From Diorhabda sublineata (taxonomy: Eukaryota; Arthropoda; Insecta; Coleoptera; Chrysomelidae), in NCBI RefSeq assembly GCF_026230105.1, contig NC_079480.1, positions 19,944,488 through 20,008,487 on the forward strand: a DNA stretch of 64,000 nucleotides, read 5' to 3'. The notes under the pieces are model-generated. The model had not been told where the DNA came from. It ran no database searches and saw nothing but the letters and a program-made list of their open reading frames with translations. Made by a program: the position numbers and the translations under genes. This document shows, in pieces, positions 25,546 through 40,100 of the stretch (positions are counted from its first letter, which is position 1; every line of letters begins with the position of its first letter).

Positions 25546-27990
25546 ATCAGATATCATCGAATAACATCCATTGAAGCCCATTGAGGTCAACTGTCACTTT
25601 GTGATAATTGAAAATTTTCAAAGTCTATCTTCCTAATTTGAAGTCGAATTTCAACATTTCTTATATATTTGAGTGAATTCGCATCTAACTTTGTCAGATA
25701 TCGTCGATTAACATCCATTGAAGCCCATTGATGTCAACTGTCACTTTGTGATAATTGAAAATTTTCAAAGTCTATCTTCCTAATATGAAGTCGAATTTCA
25801 ACATTTCTTATATATTTGAGTGAGTTCGCATCTAACTTTATCAGATATCATCGAATAACATCCATTGAAGCCCATTGAGGTGAACTGTCACTTTGTGTTG
25901 ATTGAAAATTTTCGAAGTCTATCTTCCTAATATGAAGTCGAATTTCAACATTTCTTATATATTTGAGTCAGTTCGCATCTAACTTTGTCAGATAACGTCG
26001 ATTAACATCCATTGAAGCCCATTGAGGTCAACTGTCACTTTGTGATAATTGAAAATTTTCAAAGTCTATCTTCCTAATATGAAGTCGAATTTCAACATTT
26101 CTTATATATTTGAGTGAGTTCTCATCTAACTTTATCAGATATCATCGAATAACATCCATTGAAGCTCATTGAGGTCAACTGTCACTTTGTGTTGATTGAA
26201 AATTTTCAAAGTCTATCTTCCTGATTTGAAGTCGAATTTCAACATTTCTTATATATTTGAGTGAGTTTGCATCTAACTTTGTCAGATATCGTCGATTAAC
26301 ATCCATTGAAGCTCATTGAGGTCAACTGTCACTTTGTGATAATTGAAAATTTTCAAAGTCTATCTTCCTAATTTGAAGTCGAATTTCAACATTCCTTATA
26401 TATTTGAGTGAGTTTGCATCTAACTTTATCAGATATCATCGAATAACATCCATTGAAGCCCATTGAGGTCAACTGTCACTTTGTGATAATTGAAAATTTT
26501 CAAAGTCTATCTTCCTAATATGAAGTAGAATTTCAACATTCCTTATATATTTGAGTGAGTTCGCATCTAACTTTATCAGATATCATCGAATAACATCCAT
26601 TGAAGCTCATTGAGGTCAACTGTCACTTTGTGATAATTGAAAATTTTCAAAGTCTATCTTCCTAATTTGAAGTCGAATTTCAACATTTCTTATATATTTG
26701 AGTGAGTTCGCATCTAACTTTGTCAGATAACGTCGATTAACATCCATTGAAGCCCATTGAGGTCAACTGTCACTTTGTGTTGATTAAAAATTTTCAAAGT
26801 CTATCTTCCTAATTTGAAGTCGAATTTTAACATTTCTTATATATTTGAGTGAGTTGGCATCTAACTTTATCAGATATCATCGAATAAAATCCATTGAAGC
26901 CCATTGAGGTCAACTGTCACTTTGTGATAATTGAAAATTTTCAATGTTTATCTTCCTAATTTGAAGTCGAATTCTAACATTTCTCATATATTTGAGTGAG
27001 TTCGCATCTAACTTTATCATATATCATCGAGTAACATCCATTGAAGCTCATTGAGGTCAACTGTCACTTTGTGTTGATTGAAAATTTTCAAAGTCTATCT
27101 TCCTAATATGAAGTCGAATTTCAACATTTCTTATATATTTGAGTGAGTTCGCATCTAACTTTATCAGATAACGTCGATTAACATCCATTGAAGCCCATTG
27201 AGGTCAACTGTCACTTTGTGATAATTGAAAATTTTCAAAGTCTATCTTCCTAATTTGAAGTCGAATTTTAACATTTCTTATATATTTGAGTGAGTTTGCA
27301 TCTAACTTTATCAGATATCATCGAATAACATCCATTGAAGCCCATTGAGGTGAACTGTCACTTTGTGTTGATTGAAAATTTTCAAAGTCTACCTTCCTAA
27401 TTTGAAGTCGAATTTCAACATTTCTTATATATTTGAGTGAGTTCGCATCTAACTTTGTCAGATATCGTCGATTAACATCCATTGAAGCCCATTGAGGTCA
27501 ACTGTCACTTTGTGATAATTGAAAATTTTCAAAGTCTATCTTCCTAATTTGAAGTCGAATTTTAACATTTCTTATATATTTGAGTGAGTTTGCATCTAAC
27601 TTTATCAGATATCATCGAATAACATCCATTGAAGCCCATTGAGGTGAACTGCCACTTTGTGTTGATTGAAAATTTTCAAAGTCTACCTTCCTAATTTGAA
27701 GTCGAATTTCAACATTCCTTATATATTTGAGTGAGTTTGCATCTAACTTTATCAGATATCATCGAATAACATCCATTGAAGCCCATTGAGGTCAACTGTC
27801 ACTTTGTGATAATTGAAAATTTTCAAAGTCTATCTTCCTAATATGAAGTAGAATTTCAACATTCCTTATATATTTGAGTGAGTTCGCATCTAACTTTATC
27901 AGATATCATCCAATAACATCCATTGAAGCTCATTGAGGTCAACTGTCACTTTGTGATAATTGAAAATTTTCAAAGTCTATCTTCCTAATT
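25546..27990. repeat. Left copy of the 144-bp-tagged long block
   Basis: After the 144-bp monomer come, in order, ctaacattatc (25,536), gtgaattcgc, gatgtcaac, ttttcgaag, gttctcatc (26,119), gctcatt monomers, a trimer run and tcaatgttt (26,941). The same order follows the 144-bp monomers at 30,691 and 37,153. The tcaatgttt marker lies two monomers nearer the 144-bp monomer here than in the 30.7-kb copy. Private changes include atcgagtaac (27,027) and actgccac (27,648). Confidence 0.8.
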
Positions 27991-29313
27991 TGAAGTCGAA
28001 TTTCAACATTTCTTATATATTTGAGTGAGTTCGCATCTAACTTTGTCAGATAACGTCGATTAACATCCATTGAAGCCCATTGAGGTCAACTGTCACTTTG
28101 TGTTGATTAAAAATTTTCAAAGTCTATCTTCCTAATTTGAAGTCGAATTTTAACATTTCTTACATATTTGAGTGAGTTGGCATCTAACTTTATCAGATAT
28201 CATCGAATAAAATCCATTGAAGCCCATTGAGGTCAACTGTCACTTTGTGATAATTGAAAATTTTCAAAGTCTATCTTCCTAATATGAAGTAGAATTTCAA
28301 CATTCCTTATATATTTGAGTGAGTTCGCCTCTAACTTTATCAGATATCATCGAATAACATCCATTGAAGCCCATTGAGGTCAACTGTCACTTTGTGATAA
28401 TTGAAAATTTTCAAAGTCTATCTTCCTAATATGAAGTCGAATTTCAACATTTCTTATATATTTGAGTGAGTTCGCATCTAACTTTGTCAGATAACGTCGA
28501 TTAACATCCATTGAAGCCCATTGAGGTCAACTGTCACTTTGTGTTGATTAAAAATTTTCAAAGTCTATCTTCCTAATATGAAGTCGAATTTCAACATTTC
28601 TTATATATTTGAGTGAGTTCGCATCTAACTTTATCAGATATCATCGAATAACATCCATTGAAGCTCATTGAGGTCAACTGTCACTTTGTGTTGATTAAAA
28701 ATTTTCAAAGTCTATCTTCCTAATATGAAGTCGAATTTCAACATTTCTTATATATTTGAGTGAGTTCGCATCTAACTTTATCAGATATCATCGAATAACA
28801 TCCATTGAAGCCCATTGAGGTCAACTGTCACTTTGTGATAATTGAAAATTTTCAAAGTCTATCTTCCTAATATGAAGTCGAATTTCAACATTTCTTATAT
28901 ATTTGAGTGAGTTCGCATCTAACTTTATCAGATATCATCGAATAACATCCATTGAAGCTCATTGAGGTCAACTGTCACTTTGTGTTGATTGAAAATTTTC
29001 GAAGTCTATCTTCCTAATATGAAGTCGAATTTCAACATTTCTTATATATTTGAGACAGTTCGCATCTAACTTTGTCAGATAACGTCGATTAACATCCATT
29101 GAAGCCCATTGAGGTCAACTGTCACTTTGTGATAATTGAAAATTTTCAAAGTCTATCTTCCTAATTTGAAGTCGAATTTTAACATTTCTTATATATTTGA
29201 GTGAGTTCGCATATAACTTTATCAGATATCATCGAATAACATCCATTGAAGCCCATTGAGGTCAACTGTCACTTTGTGATAATTGAAAATTTTCAAAGTC
29301 TATCTTCCTAATA
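27991..29313. repeat. 9-monomer (1,323-bp) tandem duplication, copy 1
   Basis: This unit repeats at 29,314-30,636 at an offset of exactly 9 x 147 with the same rare markers: cttacatattt with gttggcatc, aataaaatcc, ttcgcctctaac (28,326 and 29,649), ttttcgaag, tttgagacag (29,052 and 30,375) and gcatataac (29,210 and 30,533). The junction lies near 29,313, where aatttgaag of the older flank changes to aatatgaag. Confidence 0.88.
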
Positions 29314-30636
29314 TGAAGTCGAATTTCAACATTTCTTATATATTTGAGTGAGTTCGCATCTAACTTTGTCAGATAACGTCGATTAACATCCATTGAAGCC
29401 CATTGAGGTCAACTGTCACTTTGTGTTGATTAAAAATTTTCAAAGTCTATCTTCCTAATTTGAAGTCGAATTTTAACATTTCTTACATATTTGAGTGAGT
29501 TGGCATCTAACTTTATCAGATATCATCGAATAAAATCCATTGAAGCCCATTGAGGTCAACTGTCACTTTGTGATAATTGAAAATTTTCAAAGTCTATCTT
29601 CCTAATATGAAGTAGAATTTCAACATTCCTTATATATTTGAGTGAGTTCGCCTCTAACTTTATCAGATATCATCGAATAACATCCATTGAAGCCCATTGA
29701 GGTCAACTGTCACTTTGTGATAATTGAAAATTTTCAAAGTCTATCTTCCTAATATGAAGTCGAATTTCAACATTTCTTATATATTTGAGTGAGTTCGCAT
29801 CTAACTTTGTCAGATAACGTCGATTAACATCCATTGAAGCCCATTGAGGTCAACTGTCACTTTGTGTTGATTAAAAATTTTCAAAGTCTATCTTCCTAAT
29901 ATGAAGTCGAATTTCAACATTTCTTATATATTTGAGTGAGTTCGCATCTAACTTTATCAGATATCATCGAATAACATCCATTGAAGCTCATTGAGGTCAA
30001 CTGTCACTTTGTGTTGATTAAAAATTTTCAAAGTCTATCTTCCTAATATGAAGTCGAATTTCAACATTTCTTATATATTTGAGTGAGTTCGCATCTAACT
30101 TTATCAGATATCATCGAATAACATCCATTGAAGCCCATTGAGGTCAACTGTCACTTTGTGATAATTGAAAATTTTCAAAGTCTATCTTCCTAATATGAAG
30201 TCGAATTTCAACATTTCTTATATATTTGAGTGAGTTCGCATCTAACTTTATCAGATATCATCGAATAACATCCATTGAAGCTCATTGAGGTCAACTGTCA
30301 CTTTGTGTTGATTGAAAATTTTCGAAGTCTATCTTCCTAATATGAAGTCGAATTTCAACATTTCTTATATATTTGAGACAGTTCGCATCTAACTTTGTCA
30401 GATAACGTCGATTAACATCCATTGAAGCCCATTGAGGTCAACTGTCACTTTGTGATAATTGAAAATTTTCAAAGTCTATCTTCCTAATTTGAAGTCGAAT
30501 TTTAACATTTCTTATATATTTGAGTGAGTTCGCATATAACTTTATCAGATATCATCGAATAACATCCATTGAAGCCCATTGAGGTCAACTGTCACTTTGT
30601 GATAATTGAAAATTTTCAAAGTCTATCTTCCTAATA
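29314..30636. repeat. 9-monomer (1,323-bp) tandem duplication, copy 2
   Basis: I found no marker difference from copy 1, so this is among the youngest duplications in the window. Homology with copy 1 continues a little past the unit and then gives way to the 144-bp monomer at 30,691. Confidence 0.88.
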
Positions 30637-30690
30637 TGAAGTCGAATTTCAACATTTCTTATATATTTGAGTGAGTTCGCATCTAACTTT

Positions 30691-33600
30691 ATCAGATATC
30701 GAATAACATCCATTGAAGCTCATTGAGGTCAACTGTCACTTCGTGTTGATTGAAAATTTTCAAAGTCTATCTTCCTGATTTGAAGTCGAATTTCAACATT
30801 CCTTATATATTTGAGTGAGTTTGCATCTAACATTATCAGATATCATCGAATAACATCCATTGAAGCCCATTGAGGTCAACTGTCACTTTGTGATAATTGA
30901 AAATTTTCAAAGTCTATCTTCCTAATTTGAAGTCGAATTTCAACATTTCTTATATATTTGAGTGAATTCGCATCTAACTTTGTCAGATATCGTCGATTAA
31001 CATCCATTGAAGCCCATTGATGTCAACTGTCACTTTGTGATAATTGAAAATTTTCAAAGTCTATCTTCCTAATATGAAGTCGAATTTCAACATTTCTTAT
31101 ATATTTGAGTGAGTTCGCATCTAACTTTATCAGATATCATCGAATAACATCCATTGAAGCCCATTGAGGTGAACTGTCACTTTGTGTTGATTGAAAATTT
31201 TCGAAGTCTATCTTCCTAATATGAAGTCGAATTTCAACATTTCTTATATATTTGAGTCAGTTCGCATCTAACTTTGTCAGATAACGTCGATTAACATCCA
31301 TTGAAGCCCATTGAGGTCAACTGTCACTTTGTGATAATTGAAAATTTTCAAAGTCTATCTTCCTAATATGAAGTCGAATTTCAACATTTCTTATATATTT
31401 GAGTGAGTTCTCATCTAACTTTATCAGATATCATCGAATAACATCCATTGAAGCTCATTGAGGTCAACTGTCACTTTGTGTTGATTGAAAATTTTCAAAG
31501 TCTATCTTCCTGATTTGAAGTCGAATTTCAACATTTCTTATATATTTGAGTGAGTTTGCATCTAACTTTGTCAGATATCGTCGATTAACATCCATTGAAG
31601 CTCATTGAGGTCAACTGTCACTTTGTGATAATTGAAAATTTTCAAAGTCTATCTTCCTAATTTGAAGTCGAATTTCAACATTTCTTATATATTTGAGTGA
31701 GTTCGCATCTAACTTTGTCAGATATCGTCGATTAACATCCATTGAAGCCCATTGAGGTCAACTGTCACTTTGTGATAATTGAAAATTTTCAAAGTCTATC
31801 TTCCTAATTTGAAGTCGAATTTCAACATTTCTTATATATTTGAGTGAGTTTGCATCTAACTTTATCAGATATCATCGAATAACATCCATTGAAGCCCATT
31901 GAGGTGAACTGTCACTTTGTGTTGATTGAAAATTTTCAAAGTCTACCTTCCTAATTTGAAGTCGAATTTCAACATTCCTTATATATTTGAGTGAGTTTGC
32001 ATCTAACTTTATCAGATATCATCGAATAACATCCATTGAAGCCCATTGAGGTCAACTGTCACTTTGTGATAATTGAAAATTTTCAAAGTCTATCTTCCTA
32101 ATATGAAGTAGAATTTCAACATTCCTTAAATATTTGAGTGAGTTCGCATCTAACTTTATCAGATATCATCGAATAACATCCATTGAAGCTCATTGAGGTC
32201 AACTGTCACTTTGTGATAATTGAAAATTTTCAAAGTCTATCTTCCTAATTTGAAGTCGAATTTCAACATTTCTTATATATTTGAGTGAGTTCGCATCTAA
32301 CTTTGTCAGATAACGTCGATTAACATCCATTGAAGCCCATTGAGGTCAACTGTCACTTTGTGTTGATTAAAAATTTTCAAAGTCTATCTTCCTAATTTGA
32401 AGTCGAATTTTAACATTTCTTATATATTTGAGTGAGTTGGCATCTAACTTTATCAGATATCATCGAATAAAATCCATTGAAGCCCATTGAGGTCAACTGT
32501 CACTTTGTGATAATTGAAAATTTTCAATGTTTATCTTCCTAATTTGAAGTCGAATTCTAACATTTCTCATATATTTGAGTGAGTTCGCATCTAACTTTAT
32601 CATATATCATCGAATAACATCCATTGAAGCTCATTGAGGTCAACTGTCACTTTGTGTTGATTGAAAATTTTCAAAGTCTATCTTCCTAATATGAAGTCGA
32701 ATTTCAACATTTCTTATATATTTGAGTGAGTTCGCATCTAACTTTATCAGATAACGTCGATTAACATCCATTGAAGCCCATTGAGGTCAACTGTCACTTT
32801 GTGATAATTGAAAATTTTCAAAGTCTATCTTCCTAATTTGAAGTCGAATTTTAACATTTCTTATATATTTGAGTGAGTTTGCATCTAACTTTATCAGATA
32901 TCATCGAATAACATCCATTGAAGCCCATTGAGGTGAACTGTCACTTTGTGTTGATTGAAAATTTTCAAAGTCTACCTTCCTAATTTGAAGTCGAATTTCA
33001 ACATTTCTTATATATTTGAGTGAGTTCGCATCTAACTTTGTCAGATATCGTCGATTAACATCCATTGAAGCCCATTGAGGTCAACTGTCACTTTGTGATA
33101 ATTGAAAATTTTCAAAGTCTATCTTCCTAATTTGAAGTCGAATTTTAACATTTCTTATATATTTGAGTGAGTTTGCATCTAACTTTATCAGATATCATCG
33201 AATAACATCCATTGAAGCCCATTGAGGTGAACTGTCACTTTGTGTTGATTGAAAATTTTCAAAGTCTACCTTCCTAATTTGAAGTCGAATTTCAACATTC
33301 CTTATATATTTGAGTGAGTTTGCATCTAACTTTATCAGATATCATCGAATAACATCCATTGAAGCCCATTGAGGTCAACTGTCACTTTGTGATAATTGAA
33401 AATTTTCAAAGTCTATCTTCCTAATATGAAGTAGAATTTCAACATTCCTTATATATTTGAGTGAGTTCGCATCTAACTTTATCAGATATCATCGAATAAC
33501 ATCCATTGAAGCTCATTGAGGTCAACTGTCACTTTGTGATAATTGAAAATTTTCAAAGTCTATCTTCCTAATTTGAAGTCGAATTTCAACATTTCTTATA

Positions 33601-34509
33601 TATTTGAGTGAGTTCGCATCTAACTTTGTCAGATAACGTCGATTAACATCCATTGAAGCCCATTGAGGTCAACTGTCACTTTGTGTTGATTAAAAATTTT
33701 CAAAGTCTATCTTCCTAATTTGAAGTCGAATTTTAACATTTCTTATATATTTGAGTGAGTTGGCATCTAACTTTATCAGATATCATCGATTAAAATCCAT
33801 TGAAACCCATTGAGGTCAACTGTCACTTTGTGATAATTGAAAATTTTCAAAGTCTATCTTCCTAATATGAAGTCGAATTTCAACATTTCTTATATATTTG
33901 AGTGAGTTCGCATCTAACTTTATCAGATATCATCGAATAACATCCATTGAAGCTCATTGAGGTCAACTGTCACTTTGTGTTGATTGAAAATTTTCAAAGT
34001 CTATCTTCCTAATATGAAGTCGAATTTCAACATTTCTTATATATTTGAATGAGTTCGCATCTAACTTTATCAGATATCATCGAATAACATCCATTGAAGC
34101 CCATTGAGGTGAACTGTCACTTTGTGTTGATTGAAAATTTTCGAAGTCTATCTTCCTAATATGAAGTCGAATTTCAACATTTCTTATATATTTGAGACAG
34201 TTCGCATCTAACTTTGTCAGATAACGTCGATTAACATCCATTGAAGCCCATTGAGGTCAACTGTCACTTTGTGATAATTGAAAATTTTCAAAGTCTATCT
34301 TCCTAATTTGAAGTCGAATTTTAACATTTCTTATATATTTGAGTGAGTTCGCATCTAACTTTATCAGATATCATCGAATAACATCCATTGAAGCCCATTG
34401 AGGTCAACTGTCACTTTGTGATAATTGAAAATTTTCAAAGTCTATCTTCCTAATATGAAGTCGAATTTCAACATTTCTTATATATTTGAGTGAGTTCGCA
34501 TCTAACTTT
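30691..34509. repeat. 26-monomer block, near-duplicate of 37,153-40,824
   Basis: It begins with the 144-bp monomer and runs through ctaacattatc, gatgtcaac, gttctcatc (31,408), tcaatgttt (32,524), ctttatcatatatc, a gatttg/trimer run, gattaaaatcc (33,788) and tttgagacag (34,194) to the next 144-bp monomer. The same order is found at 37,153-40,824, first at an offset of 6,462 bp and then 6,315 bp, because this copy has one more monomer near 32.1 kb. Private changes are attccttaaatattt (32,124) and gaaaccc (33,803). Confidence 0.85.
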
Positions 34510-34653
34510 ATCAGATATCGAATAACATCCATTGAAGCTCATTGAGGTCAACTGTCACTTCGTGTTGATTGAAAATTTTCAAAGTCTATCTTCCTGATTT
34601 GAAGTCGAATTTCAACATTCCTTATATATTTGAGTGAGTTTGCATCTAACATT

Positions 34654-37152
34654 ATCAGATATCATCGAATAACATCCATTGAAGCCCATTGAGGTCAACT
34701 GTCACTTTGTGATAATTGAAAATTTTCAAAGTCTATCTTCCTAATTTGAAGTCGAATTTCAACATTTCTTATATATTTGAGTGAATTCGCATCTAACTTT
34801 GTCAGATATCGTCGATTAACATCCATTGAAGCCCATTGATGTCAACTGTCACTTTGTGATAATTGAAAATTTTCAAAGTCTATCTTCCTAATATGAAGTC
34901 GAATTTCAACATTTCTTATATATTTGAGTGAGTTCGCATCTAACTTTATCAGATATCATCGAATAACATCCATTGAAGCCCATTGAGGTCAACTGTCACT
35001 TTGTGATAATTGAAAATTTTCAAAGTCTATCTTCCTAATATGAAGTCGAATTTCAACATTTCTTATATATTTGAGTGAGTTCGCATCTAACTTTATCAGA
35101 TATCATCGAATAACATCCATTGAAGCTCATTGAGGTCAACTGTCACTTTGTGATAATTGAAAATTTTCAAAGTCTATCTTCCTAATATGAAGTCGAATTT
35201 CAACATTTCTTATATATTTGAGTGAGTTCGCATCTAACTTTATCAGATATCATCGAATAACATCCATTGAAGCTCATTGAGGTCAACTGTCACTTTGTGT
35301 TGATTGAAAATTTTCGAAGTCTATCTTCCTAATATGAAGTCGAATTTCAACATTTCTTATATATTTGAGACAGTTCGCATCTAACTTTGTCAGATATCAT
35401 CGAATAACATCCATTGAAGCCCATTGAGGTCAACTGTCACTTTGTGATAATTGAAAATTTTCAAAGTCTATCTTCCTAATATGAAGTCGAATTTCAACAT
35501 TTCTTATATATTTGAGTGAGTTCGCATCTAACTTTATCAGATATCATCGAATAACATCCATTGAAGCTCATTGAGGTCAACTGTCACTTTGTGATAATTG
35601 AAAATTTTCAAAGTCTATCTTCCTAATATGAAGTCGAATTTCAACATTTCTTATATATTTGAGTGAGTTTGCATCTAACATTATCAGATATCATCGAATA
35701 ACATCCATTGAAGCCCATTGAGGTCAACTGTCACTTTGTGATAATTGAAAATTTTCAAAGTCTATCTTCCTAATTTGAAGTCGAATTTCAACATTTCTTA
35801 TATATTTGAGTGAATTCGCATCTAACTTTGTCAGATATCGTCGATTAACATCCATTGAAGCCCATTGATGTCAACTGTCACTTTGTGATAATTGAAAATT
35901 TTCAAAGTCTATCTTCCTAATATGAAGTCGAATTTCAACATTTCTTATATATTTGAGTGAGTTCGCATCTAACTTTATCAGATATCATCGAATAACATCC
36001 ATTGAAGCCCATTGAGGTCAACTGTCACTTTGTGATAATTGAAAATTTTCAAAGTCTATCTTCCTAATATGAAGTCGAATTTCAACATTTCTTATATATT
36101 TGAGTGAGTTCGCATCTAACTTTATCAGATATCATCGAATAACATCCATTGAAGCCCATTGAGGTCAACTGTCACTTTGTGATAATTGAAAATTTTCAAA
36201 GTCTATCTTCCTAATATGAAGTCGAATTTCAACATTTCTTATATATTTGAGTGAGTTCGCATCTAACTTTATCAGATATCATCGAATAACATCCATTGAA
36301 GCTCATTGAGGTCAACTGTCACTTTGTGATAATTGAAAATTTTCAAAGTCTATCTTCCTAATATGAAGTCGAATTTCAACATTTCTTATATATTTGAGTG
36401 AGTTCGCATCTAACTTTATCAGATATCATCGAATAACATCCATTGAAGCTCATTGAGGTCAACTGTCACTTTGTGTTGATTGAAAATTTTCGAAGTCTAT
36501 CTTCCTAATATGAAGTCGAATTTCAACATTTCTTATATATTTGAGTGAGTTCGCATCTAACTTTATCAGATATCATCGAATAACATCCATTGAAGCCCAT
36601 TGAGGTCAACTGTCACTTTGTGATAATTGAAAATTTTCAAAGTCTATCTTCCTAATATGAAGTCGAATTTCAACATTTCTTATATATTTGAGTGAGTTCG
36701 CATCTAACTTTATCAGATATCATCGAATAACATCCATTGAAGCTCATTGAGGTCAACTGTCACTTTGTGATAATTGAAAATTTTCAAAGTCTATCTTCCT
36801 AATATGAAGTCGAATTTCAACATTTCTTATATATTTGAGTGAGTTCGCATCTAACTTTATCAGATATCATCGAATAACATCCATTGAAGCCCATTGAGGT
36901 CAACTGTCACTTTGTGATAATTGAAAATTTTCAAAGTCTATCTTCCTAATTTGAAGTCGAATTTTAACATTTCTTATATATTTGAGTGAGTTCGCATATA
37001 ACTTTATCAGATATCATCGAATAACATCCATTGAAGCCCATTGAGGTCAACTGTCACTTTGTGATAATTGAAAATTTTCAAAGTCTATCTTCCTAATATG
37101 AAGTCGAATTTCAACATTTCTTATATATTTGAGTGAGTTCGCATCTAACTTT
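34654..37152. repeat. Low-diversity 7-/8-monomer repetition
   Basis: The series from ctaacattatc (34,647) recurs at 35,676, exactly 1,029 bp (7 monomers) later, including gtgaattcgc, gatgtcaac and the gctcatt/ttttcgaag monomer. The second round has an extra plain monomer. Most monomers from 34,948 to 36,858 are almost the same plain type (atcag, ataatt, aatatgaag, ttcgc) alternating with its gctcatt version. One monomer at 35,389 combines the g at position 1 with the atc-aat end, as expected of a recombinant. Confidence 0.78.
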
Positions 37153-40100
37153 ATCAGATATCGAATAACATCCATTGAAGCTCATTGAGGTCAACTGTCA
37201 CTTCGTGTTGATTGAAAATTTTCAAAGTCTATCTTCCTGATTTGAAGTCGAATTTCAACATTCCTTATATATTTGAGTGAGTTTGCATCTAACATTATCA
37301 GATATCATCGAATAACATCCATTGAAGCCCATTGAGGTCAACTGTCACTTTGTGATAATTGAAAATTTTCAAAGTCTATCTTCCTAATTTGAAGTCGAAT
37401 TTCAACATTTCTTATATATTTGAGTGAATTCGCATCTAACTTTGTCAGATATCGTCGATTAACATCCATTGAAGCCCATTGATGTCAACTGTCACTTTGT
37501 GATAATTGAAAATTTTCAAAGTCTATCTTCCTAATATGAAGTCGAATTTCAACATTTCTTATATATTTGAGTGAGTTCGCATCTAACTTTATCAGATATC
37601 ATCGAATAACATCCATTGAAGCCCATTGAGGTGAACTGTCACTTTGTGTTGATTGAAAATTTTCGAAGTCTATCTTCCTAATATGAAGTCGAATTTCAAC
37701 ATTTCTTATATATTTGAGTCAGTTCGCATCTAACTTTGTCAGATAACGTCGATTAACATCCATTGAAGCCCATTGAGGTCAACTGTCACTTTGTGATAAT
37801 TGAAAATTTTCAAAGTCTATCTTCCTAATATGAAGTCGAATTTCAACATTTCTTATATATTTGAGTGAGTTCTCATCTAACTTTATCAGATATCATCGAA
37901 TAACATCCATTGAAGCTCATTGAGGTCAACTGTCACTTTGTGTTGATTGAAAATTTTCAAAGTCTATCTTCCTGATTTGAAGTCGAATTTCAACATTTCT
38001 TATATATTTGAGTGAGTTTGCATCTAACTTTGTCAGATATCGTCGATTAACATCCATTGAAGCTCATTGAGGTCATCTGTCACTTTGTGATAATTGAAAA
38101 TTTTCAAAGTCTATCTTCCTAATTTGAAGTCGAATTTCAACATTTCTTATATATTTGAGTGAGTTCGCATCTAACTTTGTCAGATATCGTCGATTAACAT
38201 CCATTGAAGCCCATTGAGGTCAACTGTCACTTTGTGATAATTGAAAATTTTCAAAGTCTATCTTCCTAATTTGAAGTCGAATTTCAACATTTCTTATATA
38301 TTTGAGTGAGTTTGCATCTAACTTTATCAGATATCATCGAATAACATCCATTGAAGCCCATTGAGGTGAACTGTCACTTTGTGTTGATTGAAAATTTTCA
38401 AAGTCTACCTTCCTAATTTGAAGTCGAATTTCAACATTCCTTATATATTTGAGTGAGTTTGCATCTAACTTTATCAGATATCATCGAATAACATCCATTG
38501 AAGCCCATTGAGGTCAACTGTCACTTTGTGATAATTGAAAATTTTCAAAGTCTATCTTCCTAATTTGAAGTCGAATTTCAACATTTCTTATATATTTGAG
38601 TGAGTTCGCATCTAACTTTGTCAGATAACGTCGATTAACATCCATTGAAGCCCATTGAGGTCAACTGTCACTTTGTGTTGATTAAAAATTTTCAAAGTCT
38701 ATCTTCCTAATTTGAAGTCGAATTTTAACATTTCTTATATATTTGAGTGAGTTGGCATCTAACTTTATCAGATATCATCGAATAAAATCCATTGAAGCCC
38801 ATTGAGGTCAACTGTCACTTTGTGATAATTGAAAATTTTCAATGTTTATCTTCCTAATTTGAAGTCGAATTCTAACATTTCTCATATATTTGAGTGAGTT
38901 CGCATCTAACTTTATCATATATCATCGAATAACATCCATTGAAGCTCATTGAGGTCAACTGTCACTTTGTGTTGATTGAAAATTTTCAAAGTCTATCTTC
39001 CTAATATGAAGTCGAATTTCAACATTTCTTATATATTTGAGTGAGTTCGCATCTAACTTTATCAGATAACGTCGATTAACATCCATTGAAGCCCATTGAG
39101 GTCAACTGTCACTTTGTGATAATTGAAAATTTTCAAAGTCTATCTTCCTAATTTGAAGTCGAATTTTAACATTTCTTATATATTTGAGTGAGTTTGCATC
39201 TAACTTTATCAGATATCATCGAATAACATCCATTGAAGCCCATTGAGGTGAACTGTCACTTTGTGTTGATTGAAAATTTTCAAAGTCTACCTTCCTAATT
39301 TGAAGTCGAATTTCAACATTTCTTATATATTTGAGTGAGTTCGCATCTAACTTTGTCAGATATCGTCGATTAACATCCATTGAAGCCCATTGAGGTCAAC
39401 TGTCACTTTGTGATAATTGAAAATTTTCAAAGTCTATCTTCCTAATTTGAAGTCGAATTTTAACATTTCTTATATATTTGAGTGAGTTTGCATCTAACTT
39501 TATCAGATATCATCGAATAACATCCATTGAAGCCCATTGAGGTGAACTGTCACTTTGTGTTGATTGAAAATTTTCAAAGTCTACCTTCCTAATTTGAAGT
39601 CGAATTTCAACATTCCTTATATATTTGAGTGAGTTTGCATCTAACTTTATCAGATATCATCGAATAACATCCATTGAAGCCCATTGAGGTCAACTGTCAC
39701 TTTGTGATAATTGAAAATTTTCAAAGTCTATCTTCCTAATATGAAGTAGAATTTCAACATTCCTTATATATTTGAGTGAGTTCGCATCTAACTTTATCAG
39801 ATATCATCGAATAACATCCATTGAAGCTCATTGAGGTCAACTGTCACTTTGTGATAATTGAAAATTTTCAAAGTCTATCTTCCTAATTTGAAGTCGAATT
39901 TCAACATTTCTTATATATTTGAGTGAGTTCGCATCTAACTTTGTCAGATAACGTCGATTAACATCCATTGAAGCCCATTGAGGTCAACTGTCACTTTGTG
40001 TTGATTAAAAATTTTCAAAGTCTATCTTCCTAATTTGAAGTCGAATTTTAACATTTCTTATATATTTGAGTGAGTTGGCATCTAACTTTATCAGATATCA

